Shown piece by piece: positions 1-12,802 of a DNA stretch of 64,000 nt. Origin of the DNA: Arenicola marina. Taxonomy: Eukaryota > Annelida > Polychaeta > Arenicolidae. Made by a program: the position numbers and the translations under genes. The notes under the pieces were generated by a model that had not been told where the DNA came from, ran no database searches, and saw only the letters and a program-made list of their open reading frames with translations. Within the stretch, counting starts at the first letter, position 1; each line of letters begins with the position of its first letter. The DNA lies in NCBI GenBank assembly GCA_964019135.1, contig OZ025257.1, positions 24,784,352 through 24,848,351 on the forward strand. Direction: 5' to 3'.

Positions 1-1226
1 ATATCAAAAGTCATGGGCATATTATATTTTCGCGAACCTTTCGTGCAGAGATGCTATGATGTTTTACTCATCAATAAAACATAGGGCATATCTATCTATC
101 CATTCGGATGCAAAAAGGCATATGATTCAGGCTATACAACAAACGCGTCGCAGATACGAAAGATCAGTTTTCTCTCCTCTCATCGGTAGAGATCATTGTA
201 CAATGTACCGCCCCGTGTCAGGCACAGCTAAAGGGTTCCGTTCTGAGGGGGCGGCGTTCCCTGGTCTCCCAAGCTCTCCACGATGGGAGGCTCGTATTGA
301 CTGGGAAGGGTAAACAAACAGCCCCCTGGCCGTCAGCAACAGGCATTCACGGGTCGACCGGTAGCTGTACAAACACGTCGACCCATTAACCGTGCTCTAT
401 TCCCCCAGTCCGCCGTGCGAGTAGTGAAAAGTGAGAAAGAAAACAGCGAGTGATTTCGGCGTTTTGTCCCGTACGTGGTGGCGAAGCCACGAGACCCGTG
501 GGACGAGCATGGTTAATTAATGAGCGGTGCCACATTCGGCTGCGTTCGCATTTTAGTAAATCGATGGGACAGCGGCGTTTTACGTGAATATCTCCACACT
601 TCCGGGGTAGGAAATTACATTATAGCAACAGCGGTGAATTACTTGTATAATGGATTCCGTTCACCCCCATCCCGCCCCCGCCTAGCCTCATTAATTTATA
701 TATATATGTTAGAGATATTAGTTACCGCATTTTTTAGAAAAGGAACTACTTCACTAAAATATGAAATAGGTTACTTGTACTACTATTATCGACAATATTC
801 AGAAAAGAAACTAATTCACTGTTATTATCCACAATATTCAAAAAAAGGACTATATAATTCATTAATACAGGGCAACCAATATGGCCGCCAAATAAGGCAA
901 AATACCCAACTAATGAAGCTCAGCAGACTGGTCAAGACCGAATCACATCTGAAGGCCTAAAGCGTCCCCTGGATAGTGCCAGGGAGGGATTTGCTACCTG
1001 GGGCCTGGGGGTTGGCAGCTGCAACGAGGCCACCACTCGGTCGGTTTTTGGCGGGAAATGGCCCCGCAGCAGACGTGCCTAAGAGCACGTGGTAGCAATA
1101 CCCAAGGGGCACATATGTGTCCAGTCTCATCTGGCGGGCGGAGCAGTATTTTATCTGCCTCGCCCCGTGGTAGCATGTGGTCAATCCTTAGTGGTCTGGG
1201 TTAATGCCGGGCACCAAGGGGGTTGT
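1..1226. other. Low-copy DNA, no gene recognised
   Basis: This stretch has mixed composition and no recognisable gene. Between about 728 and 865 there is a degenerate AT-rich direct repeat: related blocks around AGAAAAGGAACTACTTCACT (about 735), AGAAAAGAAACTAATTCACT (about 801) and a third, weaker copy near 841. The longest frame in non-satellite DNA (520-960, plus strand) runs through this repeat and matches no family I know. No splice-site or promoter arrangement could be supported. Confidence 0.6.
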
Positions 1227-1227
1227 G

Positions 1228-1262
1228 GGTGTAGGGGGAGAGGGAGGGGGGGGGGGGAGGGA
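1228..1262. repeat. G-rich low-complexity tract
   Basis: A G-rich run (GGGGGAGAGGGAGG followed by an uninterrupted G run near 1,247-1,256) lies just before the AT microsatellite. It has G-quadruplex potential, and this type of sequence is prone to length error. Confidence 0.8.
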
Positions 1263-1274
1263 CTTAGTCGGTGG

Positions 1275-1597
1275 GCATATATATATATACATATACGAAT
1301 ATATATATATATGTAAATATGTGTTATATATATATGGCATAGGATGTATATTTCTATTTACATATATAACATACATATATATATTTACATATATATTTAC
1401 ATATATAATATACATATATATTTACATATATACTTACATATATATTTACATATATATTTACATATATACTTACATATATATTTACATATATATTTACATA
1501 TATATTTATATATATATTTATATATATATTTTCATATACATTTACATATATATTACACATATATAATATACATATATATTTTCATATATAATATATG
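1275..1597. repeat. AT/ATAC microsatellite
   Basis: This is about 320 bp of alternating AT with a regularly spaced C, essentially TATATATTTACATATA repeated with single-base variants and a partial 14-16 bp sub-period. It is flanked by a G-rich run on the left and ordinary DNA on the right. It is strongly self-complementary, so cruciforms or slippage are expected. Peptides predicted here (Tyr-Ile-rich) are simple-repeat artefacts. Confidence 0.95.
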
Positions 1598-1821
1598 GTA
1601 TTAGGTGAGATGACTGCCCACTGAAGATACATTTCACCTTCTCGCGTCTCACATTTGTTCATTTATTAAATGACATTTTGTATGTACAGATGATCATGAG
1701 AAGTATTTTCACGCAGTGACCGTATGGAACAGGGTGGGGCGGGGGGGGGAGGTGCTATATATATGGACAGAGAGAGATAATTATTAAGGGGAAATAGGGT
1801 AGGGTGATTGACAGCGAAAAC

Positions 1822-2034
1822 GCTAGAATAAAAGAGAGAAGCAGCAGAGATGTGGAGAGAGAAAGAGAGAAGACATAGAACGAGAGGCAGAGAATGACAG
1901 AGAAAGGCAGGTAGAGACAGAGAGCGGCAGCTAGAGAAGGGCGAAGTGAGAGAGAGAGAAGGAAAGAAGAGAAACTGAGAGATGGTGATAAGAAGGGCCG
2001 GAGACCAAGAATGAGACAGAGGGAAATGGAGAGG
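1822..2034 (+). repeat. Purine-rich (GA) tract
   Basis: The plus strand is almost entirely A and G, with GAGAGA cores and short interruptions. It is a polypurine:polypyrimidine tract able to form triplex DNA. The Ser/Leu-rich reading on the minus strand is a composition artefact. Confidence 0.85.
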
Positions 2035-2192
2035 GGGATTGTGCTAGTAATGCGACCAAAGCATACCAAACACCAGCCAGAGCCAGCAGTAGTAGTAGGC
2101 ATACACGGAGCTTCCGCTTCCATTACAGGCCCCAATGCCCACGTAATACAGAATTACTATGAAAAGCCTTGTCAATTAAGACAATGCCCGTG

Positions 2193-2200
2193 TGACGTCA
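2193..2200. promoter_or_regulatory. CRE octamer TGACGTCA
   Basis: A perfect palindromic CREB/ATF consensus octamer, one of eight in the window. No gene start is recognisable nearby, so occupancy is unproven. Confidence 0.35.
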
Positions 2201-2220
2201 GCCAGTGACTGCCCCGGGGC

Positions 2221-2282
2221 GAGTCCCCCATACCCCAATACGCCCTCCCCTCCCTCCCCACCCCCCACCCCCACCTCCCATG
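2221..2282. repeat. C-rich low-complexity tract
   Basis: The plus strand is dominated by C runs (CCCCTCCCTCCCCACCCCCC). This is low-complexity sequence with i-motif/G-quadruplex potential on the opposite strand. Confidence 0.8.
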
Positions 2283-2578
2283 TGACAACCATATTGACAT
2301 GGGCCAGGCGCGCAGCCTCCTAGCGGCAAAGCCAAAGCAGCTTTCAGATAATGAACAATAGAAGGCGATACAATCACTCGTCAAGCTGGGAGCTCTCGCC
2401 TCAATGGTCTGTAGCGTGGCACGATAGAATGTGTTAGGCCATAGGCAGGCAGGACACGGATTGGGAGGGGCAGTCTAACCCTAGAGACAATATAACCCAC
2501 CGAGAAAATCCTGTAAGAAGGGAGGCAGAAACGGAAATACGGTCGCCAAGGCGACAGAGAAACGAGCGGACGCCCTTG

Positions 2579-2618
2579 TGACGTCAGACCGAGAGACGCC
2601 GGGAGGCCGATGACGTCA
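2579..2618. promoter_or_regulatory. Pair of CRE octamers
   Basis: Two perfect TGACGTCA palindromes lie at 2,579-2,586 and 2,611-2,618, 32 bp apart and so about three helical turns. The surrounding 60 bp is CpG- and GC-rich compared with the AT-rich DNA to the right. This could be a promoter or enhancer of a gene outside the window, but no transcript structure can be read from sequence alone. Confidence 0.4.
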
Positions 2619-2640
2619 CGAGCTCGTACCATTGCCTGCA

Positions 2641-4493
2641 ATATTATAATATTAGACGATTTCTAGAGCGTCGATGCAAATGTAAACGAATACACTACGG
2701 TTAGGTGGGACCCAATACCAGATGGGTGATATTCCATTGTGAATAGGCAGTTCGGATGTGTTTTGTCCCTGTAGAAAGTATATGAAAATACAGGTTTATT
2801 CTGAATGAACACCGTTCTTGCTCATTCTCCCGATTGATAACTGATTTCTAAATAAAAAAACCGTTAACAGATTGGCTTTGCATATTGCTAGTTGCTCAGA
2901 AATTATGATTTCATCATGGTTTTCATGTCTACGTTGATGTTTACTCGCCATCTTCAGCGAGCAAAGCAAAATATATGTAAAGAAATTACCGTTTGTGGGA
3001 TAAAATATGCCTATTAATAACGCGAGTTTCGGTGCTTGCACAAAATGGTACTGCAATATAAATAGTGTATTTCAATGCCATACATTTCTTTGTGGAATAA
3101 GGAATCAGTCTTACAATGATACGGAAACCATAAAACGAAATCCGGTAAGTTAACGTCATTGTAATCATGTATGCTGTTAAAATTTATGTCTAAACTGGCA
3201 TACCCATGGCGGCCTACTTGGAATCCCTATGCCAGCTGTGACCAGCCTCCGTCGTTATCCACAACCCAGATACAGCTCCCCGCACGGTGGCGCTACGCAA
3301 GCTCCGCTTTTACCGCTGCTGTCGATTCTTGAAACAAATCGGTCAAATCAGGTGTAATTTCTTGCAACATTATAACTTTCAAGAATAAAACATAAAAATA
3401 ACGAGCTCTGTGTATTTAATACAGCCAAAAAATATCTTGTACCCTGTCGAAAAAGCTATAATTGTGACTGAACTCTTTCTGTCCGTCGCCTGATACCGTG
3501 TGTTATTAGGCTTAGGCTGGGTCCCCGGCTCTCGCCCGGCGCATTTGTCCTATCAATTTACGCAGCGCCGCCCTGGCGAGCGACTGTAAAAATGCATTGA
3601 GGAAGTAGGCGACAACAATGATATAATGGAGCCCTAGCGGAGTGAGTCACAAGCAGAGAGTGGACTCAGATATCATCGGCAATAGTCTGTTGTGTCGTCT
3701 TGACGGATAACGAGTAATACTTACCGTTTAATGTTTAAGTGTAACATACTCAGGACGTACTCGGGACGTGAATTTATAAAATAAAAAAAGCTATGCTGAT
3801 TTAAAGAAATGCATCATGACTCATGACATATATATTGAGCGAACTTTGGCCTACGCGACCATGTATGGCGTACTAATCTCAGGCGTCTTTTATCCAATAA
3901 TCTGTCATCGTTCCGGAAGGTTCCTTGGTCCATTTAAGCCCTTGCGGCGGCCTTGGACACCAATTCATTTCATTACTGAGACATAAGATGATAGTTGGGC
4001 TTGAGACCCGTGTCTGATGAATGGCCAGAGCTTCCTACGCTTACTACGTATTGGGTTCTCATCTGTGATCTTCTACAAACTGATATTCCAATTCCATGTT
4101 GAAGACAAAATATTGTCAGAATTGTGGTCTAACCTAATTGTTATACTAATTACATTAGATGCGAATTTCAGATTCAAGATGGCAGATTCGTGTACAGAAT
4201 GTCCACGTGCATTTTGCCTTGAATCTACCACCACGGGAAGAATGCCCGTCTGAGACTGTGAAGGGTGTTTCAAGTTCATTCATCCCATCGACGTCCCATT
4301 AACGGATTCCCGGCCTCCTCAGTGGTTCGTCTTCTCGTATGGAGTTCCCTGTCACCATTGTGGTGGGTTATACCCTCTCAGACCTCCAGTAGTGCTTGAA
4401 ATGGACTAAATGTTGGTGTTTCAGGCCACTTTTTTGTGCGCACGGGACAATATAATGTGGTTGCATAAAGCTCCTCTTATGAACCTGTTGTCT
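2641..4493. other. Low-copy DNA, no gene recognised
   Basis: This is AT-rich, single-copy-looking DNA. Short frames on both strands show no domain, repeat or motif I recognise. A GC-richer patch at about 3,500-3,600 stands out in composition but shows no interpretable signal. Confidence 0.5.
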
Positions 4494-4733
4494 CAGGGGT
4501 GGTTCAAAACAAAGGGAGTTCACTGAAACTTTTCAGGCGCTCCAGATTTTTCAAGAACGGAGAATAGATGGCGGGTAGGGGGGGGACATCTCAGATGGCC
4601 TTGATTTTGCATGGATAACAACGGCCTTCTTCATCAAAGTGTCATTCAAAATATTTCGACAGTTCTTAACATCCTCTTGTTTGAAAGGGGGAGGGGGCGT
4701 TAAACCCCCTTGGCGTCCTCTTGGATCCGCCAC
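4494..4733. mobile_element. Possible hAT-like non-autonomous element
   Basis: The right end, read on the minus strand, begins CAGTGGCGGATCCAAGAG. That resembles the CAGnGGCGGATCC ends common in animal hAT elements (recalled from general knowledge, not searched). About 240 bp to the left, CAGGGGTGGTTCAAAAC is an imperfect match in the opposite orientation, as expected of terminal inverted repeats. No clear 8-bp target-site duplication flanks the pair and there is no transposase frame. It may be an old, decayed copy or a chance pairing. Confidence 0.25.
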
Positions 4734-5635
4734 TGGGTTACTCTGCCACGAATGGCAATGTCAATAGGAAGAATGGTGGTTGGAAGCTTGGAGAAGATCT
4801 CTTACACTCAATTCTTCACCTTACGGAAGATTATATCGGCATAGTTATCGTAGGTATTATCGCATGTTAATAGTTGTCTTATAATGACACACTAACAATA
4901 TATCTCAAATGTAATCAAATACTGTTCTGGTGTAGATTTAGTAGGATTAACAGAGAAATTGGGGTTTATCTCAGGATTTATCACCGCTAAAGCGAATAGA
5001 TATACAATTCGAAATGTTCCCGCTGACGAGAGACGAGCTACCCTTTTTCGTGGATATATATACCCACGAAAAAAGAAATGCACCACTTACTTACCACGAG
5101 ACGTTATAGTTTAATAACTTAGGTATTGTCTCATACACATAATAATATAAGTAAAAAACATATACAGTCAAACCATTTCAGGCGTGACCAAAGACTATAT
5201 GCAGTAATTTTCCCCCCACAACCTTTACAGTTGCTTTATGAATGATTTGAAATCAAATATTGCTTGATTAAGAATATTTGACACGAATAAAATGATACTT
5301 TATTGCACATAATAACAAAAAAAAGACATATATGGTCACACAAAAGCGTTTCTTTTGTCGATGAGTATACAAGGCTGCAAGCAGTGACACGTGTTGCGGG
5401 TGATGGCACACACGCCGGTCTGTCTGTGGGAGTAATGATGCAATCACCACGGAGGCCACGTGGACCGGGGCTGCCCGGTGGGCGAATCACATTCCAGCAG
5501 CTAACATAGTGTGACAAAGGGACGAGGCGTACAATCAAGGACTTGGCCTATCTCCACGACCGGCACACCAAATAAACATCATCAGTGTAATTAGCAACAG
5601 GGCCCCCTCGGGCTAATTCACAGAGTAATACACCA
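4734..5635. other. Low-copy DNA, no gene recognised
   Basis: This is AT-rich DNA. It contains a short hairpin at 5,044-5,073 (10-bp arms TTTTTCGTGG / CCACGAAAAA around an AT loop). A modest frame on the minus strand (5,236-5,538) has a short Gly-Pro-rich run but no sustained collagen Gly-X-Y pattern, so I do not call it a gene. Confidence 0.5.
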
Positions 5636-5835
5636 TGCCTCCCCCACTCCTCCCCCTCCACATCCCCTCTCCCTCCCGTCCCCCCCCCCCAGTCCCACCT
5701 CCCCCCCCTACCTCTGAATTCCCCACCCCCCGGACGCCACCTCGTCCGTCCCATCGGTCTTGTGATTTGGTGGCCAGTATGGGGAAGACGAAAGGGGGGT
5801 CGAGAGGGGGATGGGGGTGGGGAGGGGGTGATGGG
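5636..5835. repeat. C-rich then G-rich low-complexity block
   Basis: The first half is C-rich on the plus strand (long CCCCC runs near 5,640-5,745) and the second half is G-rich (GGGGGGT, GGGGATGGGGGTGGGGAGGG near 5,795-5,830). The switch in strand composition gives partial self-complementarity. It lies just outside satellite A. Confidence 0.75.
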
Positions 5836-6868
5836 TTTTCATGGAGAAAACCGGGGTTGTCCTCATTAACCCCGGGTGTGTCTGTTGTCTGGAGCCGGCG
5901 GTGCGCAAAATAAGTCGCTCAGCACCATACAGAGCCCCATGAAAGGGGAACCTTATTCCAGGGGACAGACACAGAGGGCTGGACATGTAAATGGGAACAA
6001 CACTGTCCCAGACACAGAGAGCTGGACATGTAAATGGGACCAACACTGTCCCAGACACAGAGAGCTGGACATGTAAATGGGACCAACAAAGTCCCAGACA
6101 CAGAGAGCTGGACATGTAAATCGGACCAACAAAGTCCCAGACACAGAGAGCTGGACATGTAAATAGGACCAACAAAGTCCCAGACAAAGAGAGCTGGACA
6201 TGTAAATGGGACCAACAAAGTCCCAGACACAGAGAGCTGGACATGTAAATGGGACCAACAAAGTCCCAGACACAGAGAGCTGGACATGTAAATGAGACCA
6301 ACACTGTCCCAGACACAGAGAGCTGGACATGTAAATGGGAACAACAAAGTCCCAGACACAGAGAGCTGGACATGTAAATGGGACCAACAAAGTCCCAGAG
6401 ACAGAGCGCTGGACATGTAAATGGGACCAACAAAGTCGAAGACACAGAGAGCTGGTCATGTAAATGAGACCAACAAAGTCCAAGACACAGAGAGCTGGAC
6501 ATGTAAATGGGACCAACAAAGTCCCAGACACAGAGAGCTGGACATGTAAATGGGACCAACAAAGTCCAAGACACAGAGAGCTGGACATGTAAATGGGGCC
6601 AACAAAGTCCCAGACACAGAGAGCTGGACATGTAAATGGGACCAACAAAGTCCCAGACACAGAGAGCTAGACATGTAAATAGGACCAACAAAGTCCCAGA
6701 CACAGAGAGCTGGACATGTAAATGGGACCAACAAAGTCCCAGACACAGAGAGCTGGACATGTAAATGGGACCAACAAATTCCCAGACAAAGAGAGCTGGA
6801 CATGTAAATAGGACCAACAAAGTCCCAGACACAGAGAGCTGGACATGTAAATGGGACCAACAAAGTCC

Positions 6869-9706
6869 CAGACACAGGGAGCTAGACATGTAAATGGGAC
6901 TAACAAAGTCCCGGACACAGAGAGCTGGACATGTAAATGGGACCAACAAAGTCCCAGACACAGAGAGCTGGACATGTAAATGGGACTAACAAAGTCCCAG
7001 ACACTGAGAGCTGGACATGTAAATGGGACCAACAAAGTCCCAGACACAGAGAGCTGGACATGTAAATGGGACCAACAAAGTCGAAGACACAGAGAGCTGG
7101 TCATGTAAATGAGACCAACAAAGTCCAAGACACAGAGAGCTGGACATGTAAATGGGACCAACAAAGTCCCAGACACAGAGAGCTGGACATGTAAATGGGA
7201 CCAACAAAGTCCCAGACACAGAGAGCTGGACATGTAAATGGGACTAACAAAGTCCCAGACACAGAGAGCTGGACATGTAAATGGGACCAACAAAGTCGAA
7301 GACACAGAGAGCTGGTCATGTAAATGAGACCAACAAAGTCCAAGACACAGAGAGCTGGACATGTAAATGGGACCAACAAAGTCCCAGACACAGAGAGCTG
7401 GACATGTAAATGGGACTAACAAAGTCCCAGACACTGAGAGCTGGACATGTAAATGGGACCAACAAAGTCCCAGACACAGAGAGCTGGACATGTAAATGGG
7501 ACCAACAAAGTCCCAGACAAAGAGAGCTGGACATGTAAATTGGACCAACAAAGTCCCAGACACAGAGAGCTGGACATGTAAATAGGACCAACAAAGTCCC
7601 AGACACAGAGAGCTGGACATGTAAATGGTACCAACAAAGTCCCAGACACAGAGAGCTGGACATGTAAATTGGACTAACAAAGCCCCAGACACAGAGAGCT
7701 GGACATGTAAATTGGACTAACGAATTCCCAGACACAGAGCGCTGGACATGTAAATGGGACTAACAAAGTCCCAGACACAGAGAGCTGGACATGTAATTGG
7801 GAACAACAAAGTCCCAGACACAGAGAGCTGGACATGTAAATTGGACTAACAAAATCCCAGACACAGAGAGGTGGACATGTAAATTGGACTAAAAAAGTCC
7901 CAGACACAGAGAACTGGACATGTAAATTGGACTAAGGAGGTCCCAGACAAAGTGAGCTGGACATGTAAATAGGACCAACAAAGTCCCAGACACAGAGAGG
8001 TGGACATGTAAATTGGACTAACGAATTCCCAGACACAGAGAGCTGGACATGTAAATGGGACTAACAAAGTCCCAGACACAGAGAGCTGGACATGTAAATG
8101 GGACTAACAAAGTCCCAGACACAAAGAGCTGGACATGTAAATTGGACTAACAAAGTCCCAGACACAGAGAGGTGGACATGTAAATTGGACTAAAAAAGTC
8201 CCAGACACAGAGAGCTGGACATGTAAATGGGACTAACGAAGTCCCAGACACAGAGAGCTGGACATGTAAATGGGACCAACAAAGTCCCAGACACAGAGAG
8301 CTGGACATGTAAATGGGACCAACAAAGTCCCAGACAAAGAGAGCTGGACATGTAAATGGGACCAACAAAGTCCCAGCCAAAGAGAGCTGGACATGTAAAT
8401 GGGACCAACAAAGTCCCAGACACAGAGAGGTGGACATGTAAATGGGACCAACAAAGTCCAAGACACAGAGAGCTGGTCATGTAAATGAGACCAACAAAGT
8501 CCAAGACACAGAGAGCTGGACATGTAAATGGGACCAATAAAGTCCCAGACACAGAGAGCTGGACATGTAAATGGGACCAACAAAGTCCCAGACACAGAGA
8601 GCTGGACATGTAAATGGGACCAACAAAGTCCCAGACAAAGAGAGCTTGACATGTAAATTAGACCAACAAAGTCCCAGACAAAGAGAGCTGGACATGTAAA
8701 TAGGACCAACAAAGTCCCAGACACAGAGAGCTGGACATGTAAATGGTACCAACAAAGTCCCAGACACAGAGAGCTGGACATGTAAATTGGACTAACAAAG
8801 CCCCAGACACAGAGAGCTGGACATGTAAATTGGACTAACGAATTCCCAGACACAGAGAGCTGGACATGTAAATGGGACTAACAAAGTCCCAGACACAGAG
8901 AGCTGGACATGTAAATGGGAACAACAAAGTCCCAGACACAGAGAGCTGGACATGTAAATTGGACTAACAAAGTCCCAGACACAGAGAGGTGGACATGTAA
9001 ATTGGACTAAAAAAGTCCCAGACACAGAGAACTGGACATGTAAATTAGACTAAGGAGGTCCCAGACAAAGTGAGCTGGACATGTAAATAGGACCAACAAA
9101 GTCCCAGACACAGAGAGGTGGACATGTAAATTGGACTAACGAATTCCCAGACACAGAGAGCTGGACATGTAAATGGGACTAACAAAGTCCCAGACACAGA
9201 GAGCTGGACATGTAAATGGGACTAACAAAGTCCCAGACACAAAGAGCTGGACATGTAAAATGAACTAACAAAGTCCCAGACACAGAGAGGTGGACATGTA
9301 AATTGGACTAAAAAAGTCCCAGACACAGAGAGCTGGACATGTAAATGGGACTAACGAAGTCCCAGCCACAGAGAGCTGGACATGTAAATGGGACCAACAA
9401 AGTCCCAGACACAGAGAGCTGGACATGTAAATGGGACCAACAAAGTCCCAGACAAAGAGAGCTGGACATGTAAATGGGACCAACAAAGTCCCAGACACAG
9501 AGAGCTGGACATGTAAATGGGACCAACAAAGTCCCAGACACAGAGAGGTGGACATGTAAATGGGACCAACAAAGTCGAAGACACAGAGAGCTGGTCATGT
9601 AAATGAGACCAACAAAGTCCAAGACACAGAGAGCTGGACATGTAAATGAGACCAATAAAGTCCCAGACACAGAGAGCTGGACATGTAAATGGGACCAACA
9701 AAGTCC
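6869..9706. repeat. Satellite A HOR copy 1 (66 units)
   Basis: The copy is delimited by a diagnostic unit carrying CACAGGGAGCTAGACATG, which occurs at 6,869, 9,707 and 12,803. Copy 1 is 2,838 bp (66 x 43). Inside it, a run of variants including GAATTC units recurs with a 1,118-bp (26-unit) sub-period, for example around 7,722 and 8,840. Confidence 0.85.
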
Positions 9707-12700
9707 CAGACACAGGGAGCTAGACATGTAAATGGGACTAACAAAGTCCCGGACACAGAGAGCTGGACATGTAAATGGGACCAACAAAGTCCCAGACACA
9801 GAGAGCTGGACATGTAAATGGGACTAACAAAGTCCCAGACACTGAGAGCTGGACATGTAAATGGGACCAACAAAGTCCCAGACACAGAGAGCTGGACATG
9901 TAAATGGGACCAACAAAGTCGAAGACACAGAGAGCTGGTCATGTAAATGAGACCAACAAAGTCCAAGGCACAGAGAGCTGGACATGTAAATGGGACCAAC
10001 AAAGTCCCAGACACAGAGAGCTGGACATGTAAATGGGACCAACAAAGTCCCAGACACAGAGAGCTGGACATGTAAATGGGACTAACAAAGTCCCAGACAC
10101 TGAGAGCTGGACATGTAAATGGGACCAACAAAGTCCCAGACACAGAGAGCTGGACATGTAAATGGGACCAACAAAGTCGAAGACACAGAGAGCTGGTCAT
10201 GTAAATGAGACCAACAAAGTCCAAGACACAGAGAGCTGGACATGTAAATGGGACCAACAAAGTCCCAGACACAGAGAGCTGGACATGTAAATGGGACCAA
10301 CAAAGTCCCAGACACAGAGAGCTGGACATGTAAATGGGACTAACAAAGTCCCAGACACAGAGAGCTGGACATGTAAATGGGACCAACAAAGTCGAAGACA
10401 CAGAGAGCTGGTCATGTAAATGAGACCAACAAAGTCCAAGACACAGAGAGCTGGACATGTAAATGGGACCAACAAAGTCCCAGACACAGAGAGCTGGACA
10501 TGTAAATGGGACTAACAAAGTCCCAGACACTGAGAGCTGGACATGTAAATGGGACCAACAAAGTCCCAGACACAGAGAGCTGGACATGTAAATGGGACCA
10601 ACAAAGTCCCAGACAAAGAGAGCTGGACATGTAAATTGGACCAACAAAGTCCCAGACACAGAGAGCTGGACATGTAAATAGGACCAACAAAGTCCCAGAC
10701 ACAGAGAGCTGGACATGTAAATGGTACCAACAAAGTCCCAGACACAGAGAGCTGGACATGTAAATTGGACTAACAAAGCCCCAGACACAGAGAGCTGGAC
10801 ATGTAAATTGGACTAACGAATTCCCAGACACAGAGCGCTGGACATGTAAATGGGACTAACAAAGTCCCAGACACAGAGAGCTGGACATGTAATTGGGAAC
10901 AACAAAGTCCCAGACACAGAGAGCTGGACATGTAAATTGGACTAACAAAGTCCCAGACACAGAGAGGTGGACATGTAAATTGGACTAAAAAAGTCCCAGA
11001 CACAGAGAACTGGACATGTAAATTGGACTAAGGAGGTCCCAGACAAAGTGAGCTGGACATGTAAATAGGACCAACAAAGTCCCAGACACAGAGAGGTGGA
11101 CATGTAAATTGGACTAACGAATTCCCAGACACAGAGAGCTGGACATGTAAATGGGACTAACAAAGTCCCAGACACAGAGAGCTGGACATGTAAATGGGAC
11201 TAACAAAGTCCCAGACACAAAGAGCTGGACATGTAAATTGGACTAACAAAGTCCCAGACACAGAGAGGTGGACATGTAAATTGGACTAAAAAAGTCCCAG
11301 ACACAGAGAGCTGGACATGTAAATGGGACTAACGAAGTCCCAGACACAGAGAGCTGGACATGTAAATGGGACCAACAAAGTCCCAGACACAGAGAGCTGG
11401 ACATGTAAATGGGACCAACAAAGTCCCAGACAAAGAGAGCTGGACATGTAAATGGGACCAACAAAGTCCCAGCCAAAGAGAGCTGGACATGTAAATGGGA
11501 CCAACAAAGTCCCAGACACAGAGAGGTGGACATGTAAATGGGACCAACAAAGTCCAAGACACAGAGAGCTGGTCATGTAAATGAGACCAACAAAGTCCAA
11601 GACACAGAGAGCTGGACATGTAAATGGGACCAATAAAGTCCCAGACACAGAGAGCTGGACATGTAAATGGGACCAACAAAGTCCCAGACACAGAGAGCTG
11701 GACATGTAAATGGGACCAACAAAGTCCCAGACAAAGAGAGCTTGACATGTAAATTAGACCAACAAAGTCCCAGACAAAGAGAGCTGGACATGTAAATAGG
11801 ACCAACAAAGTCCCAGACACAGAGAGCTGGACATGTAAATGGTACCAACAAAGTCCCAGACACAGAGAGCTGGACATGTAAATTGGACTAACAAAGCCCC
11901 AGACACAGAGAGCTGGACATGTAAATTGGACTAACGAATTCCCAGACACAGAGAGCTGGACATGTAAATGGGACTAACAAAGTCCCAGACACAGAGAGCT
12001 GGACATGTAAATGGGAACAACAAAGTCCCAGACACAGAGAGCTGGACATGTAAATTGGACTAACAAAGTCCCAGACACAGAGAGGTGGACATGTAAATTG
12101 GACTAAAAAAGTCCCAGACACAGAGAACTGGACATGTAAATTAGACTAAGGAGGTCCCAGACAAAGTGAGCTGGACATGTAAATAGGACCAACAAAGTCC
12201 CAGACACAGAGAGGTGGACATGTAAATTGGACTAACGAATTCCCAGACACAGAGAGCTGGACATGTAAATGGGACTAACAAAGTCCCAGACACAGAGAGC
12301 TGGACATGTAAATGGGACTAACAAAGTCCCAGACACAAAGAGCTGGACATGTAAAATGAACTAACAAAGTCCCAGACACAGAGAGGTGGACATGTAAATT
12401 GGACTAAAAAAGTCCCAGACACAGAGAGCTGGACATGTAAATGGGACTAACGAAGTCCCAGCCACAGAGAGCTGGACATGTAAATGGGACCAACAAAGTC
12501 CCAGACACAGAGAGCTGGACATGTAAATGGGACCAACAAAGTCCCAGACAAAGAGAGCTGGACATGTAAATGGGACCAACAAAGTCCCAGACACAGAGAG
12601 CTGGACATGTAAATGGGACCAACAAAGTCCCAGACACAGAGAGGTGGACATGTAAATGGGACCAACAAAGTCGAAGACACAGAGAGCTGGTCATGTAAAT

Positions 12701-12802
12701 GAGACCAACAAAGTCCAAGACACAGAGAGCTGGACATGTAAATGAGACCAATAAAGTCCCAGACACAGAGAGCTGGACATGTAAATGGGACCAACAAAGT
12801 CC
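9707..12802. repeat. Satellite A HOR copy 2 (72 units)
   Basis: This second copy starts at the same diagnostic unit and is 3,096 bp (72 x 43). Its right part matches copy 1 at an offset of exactly 3,096 bp, its left part at 2,838 bp. The difference is a six-unit (258-bp) block repeated inside copy 2 at about 9,800-10,315. Confidence 0.85.

Noticed and set aside
520..960. 146-codon frame, the longest in non-satellite DNA
   Set aside because: It crosses a degenerate AT-rich direct repeat, has no recognisable domain, and a frame of this length is expected by chance in noncoding DNA of this size.
2542..2555. Third X-box, GTCGCCAAGGCGAC
   Set aside because: It is a good inverted repeat, but the core has AA for AT and both ends deviate from the RFX consensus, so it is not counted with the two full matches.
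5236..5538. Collagen-like fragment on the minus strand (Pro-Gly-Ser-Pro-Gly-Pro)
   Set aside because: Only about 15 residues resemble Gly-X-Y. The remainder does not, and the DNA is low-complexity there.
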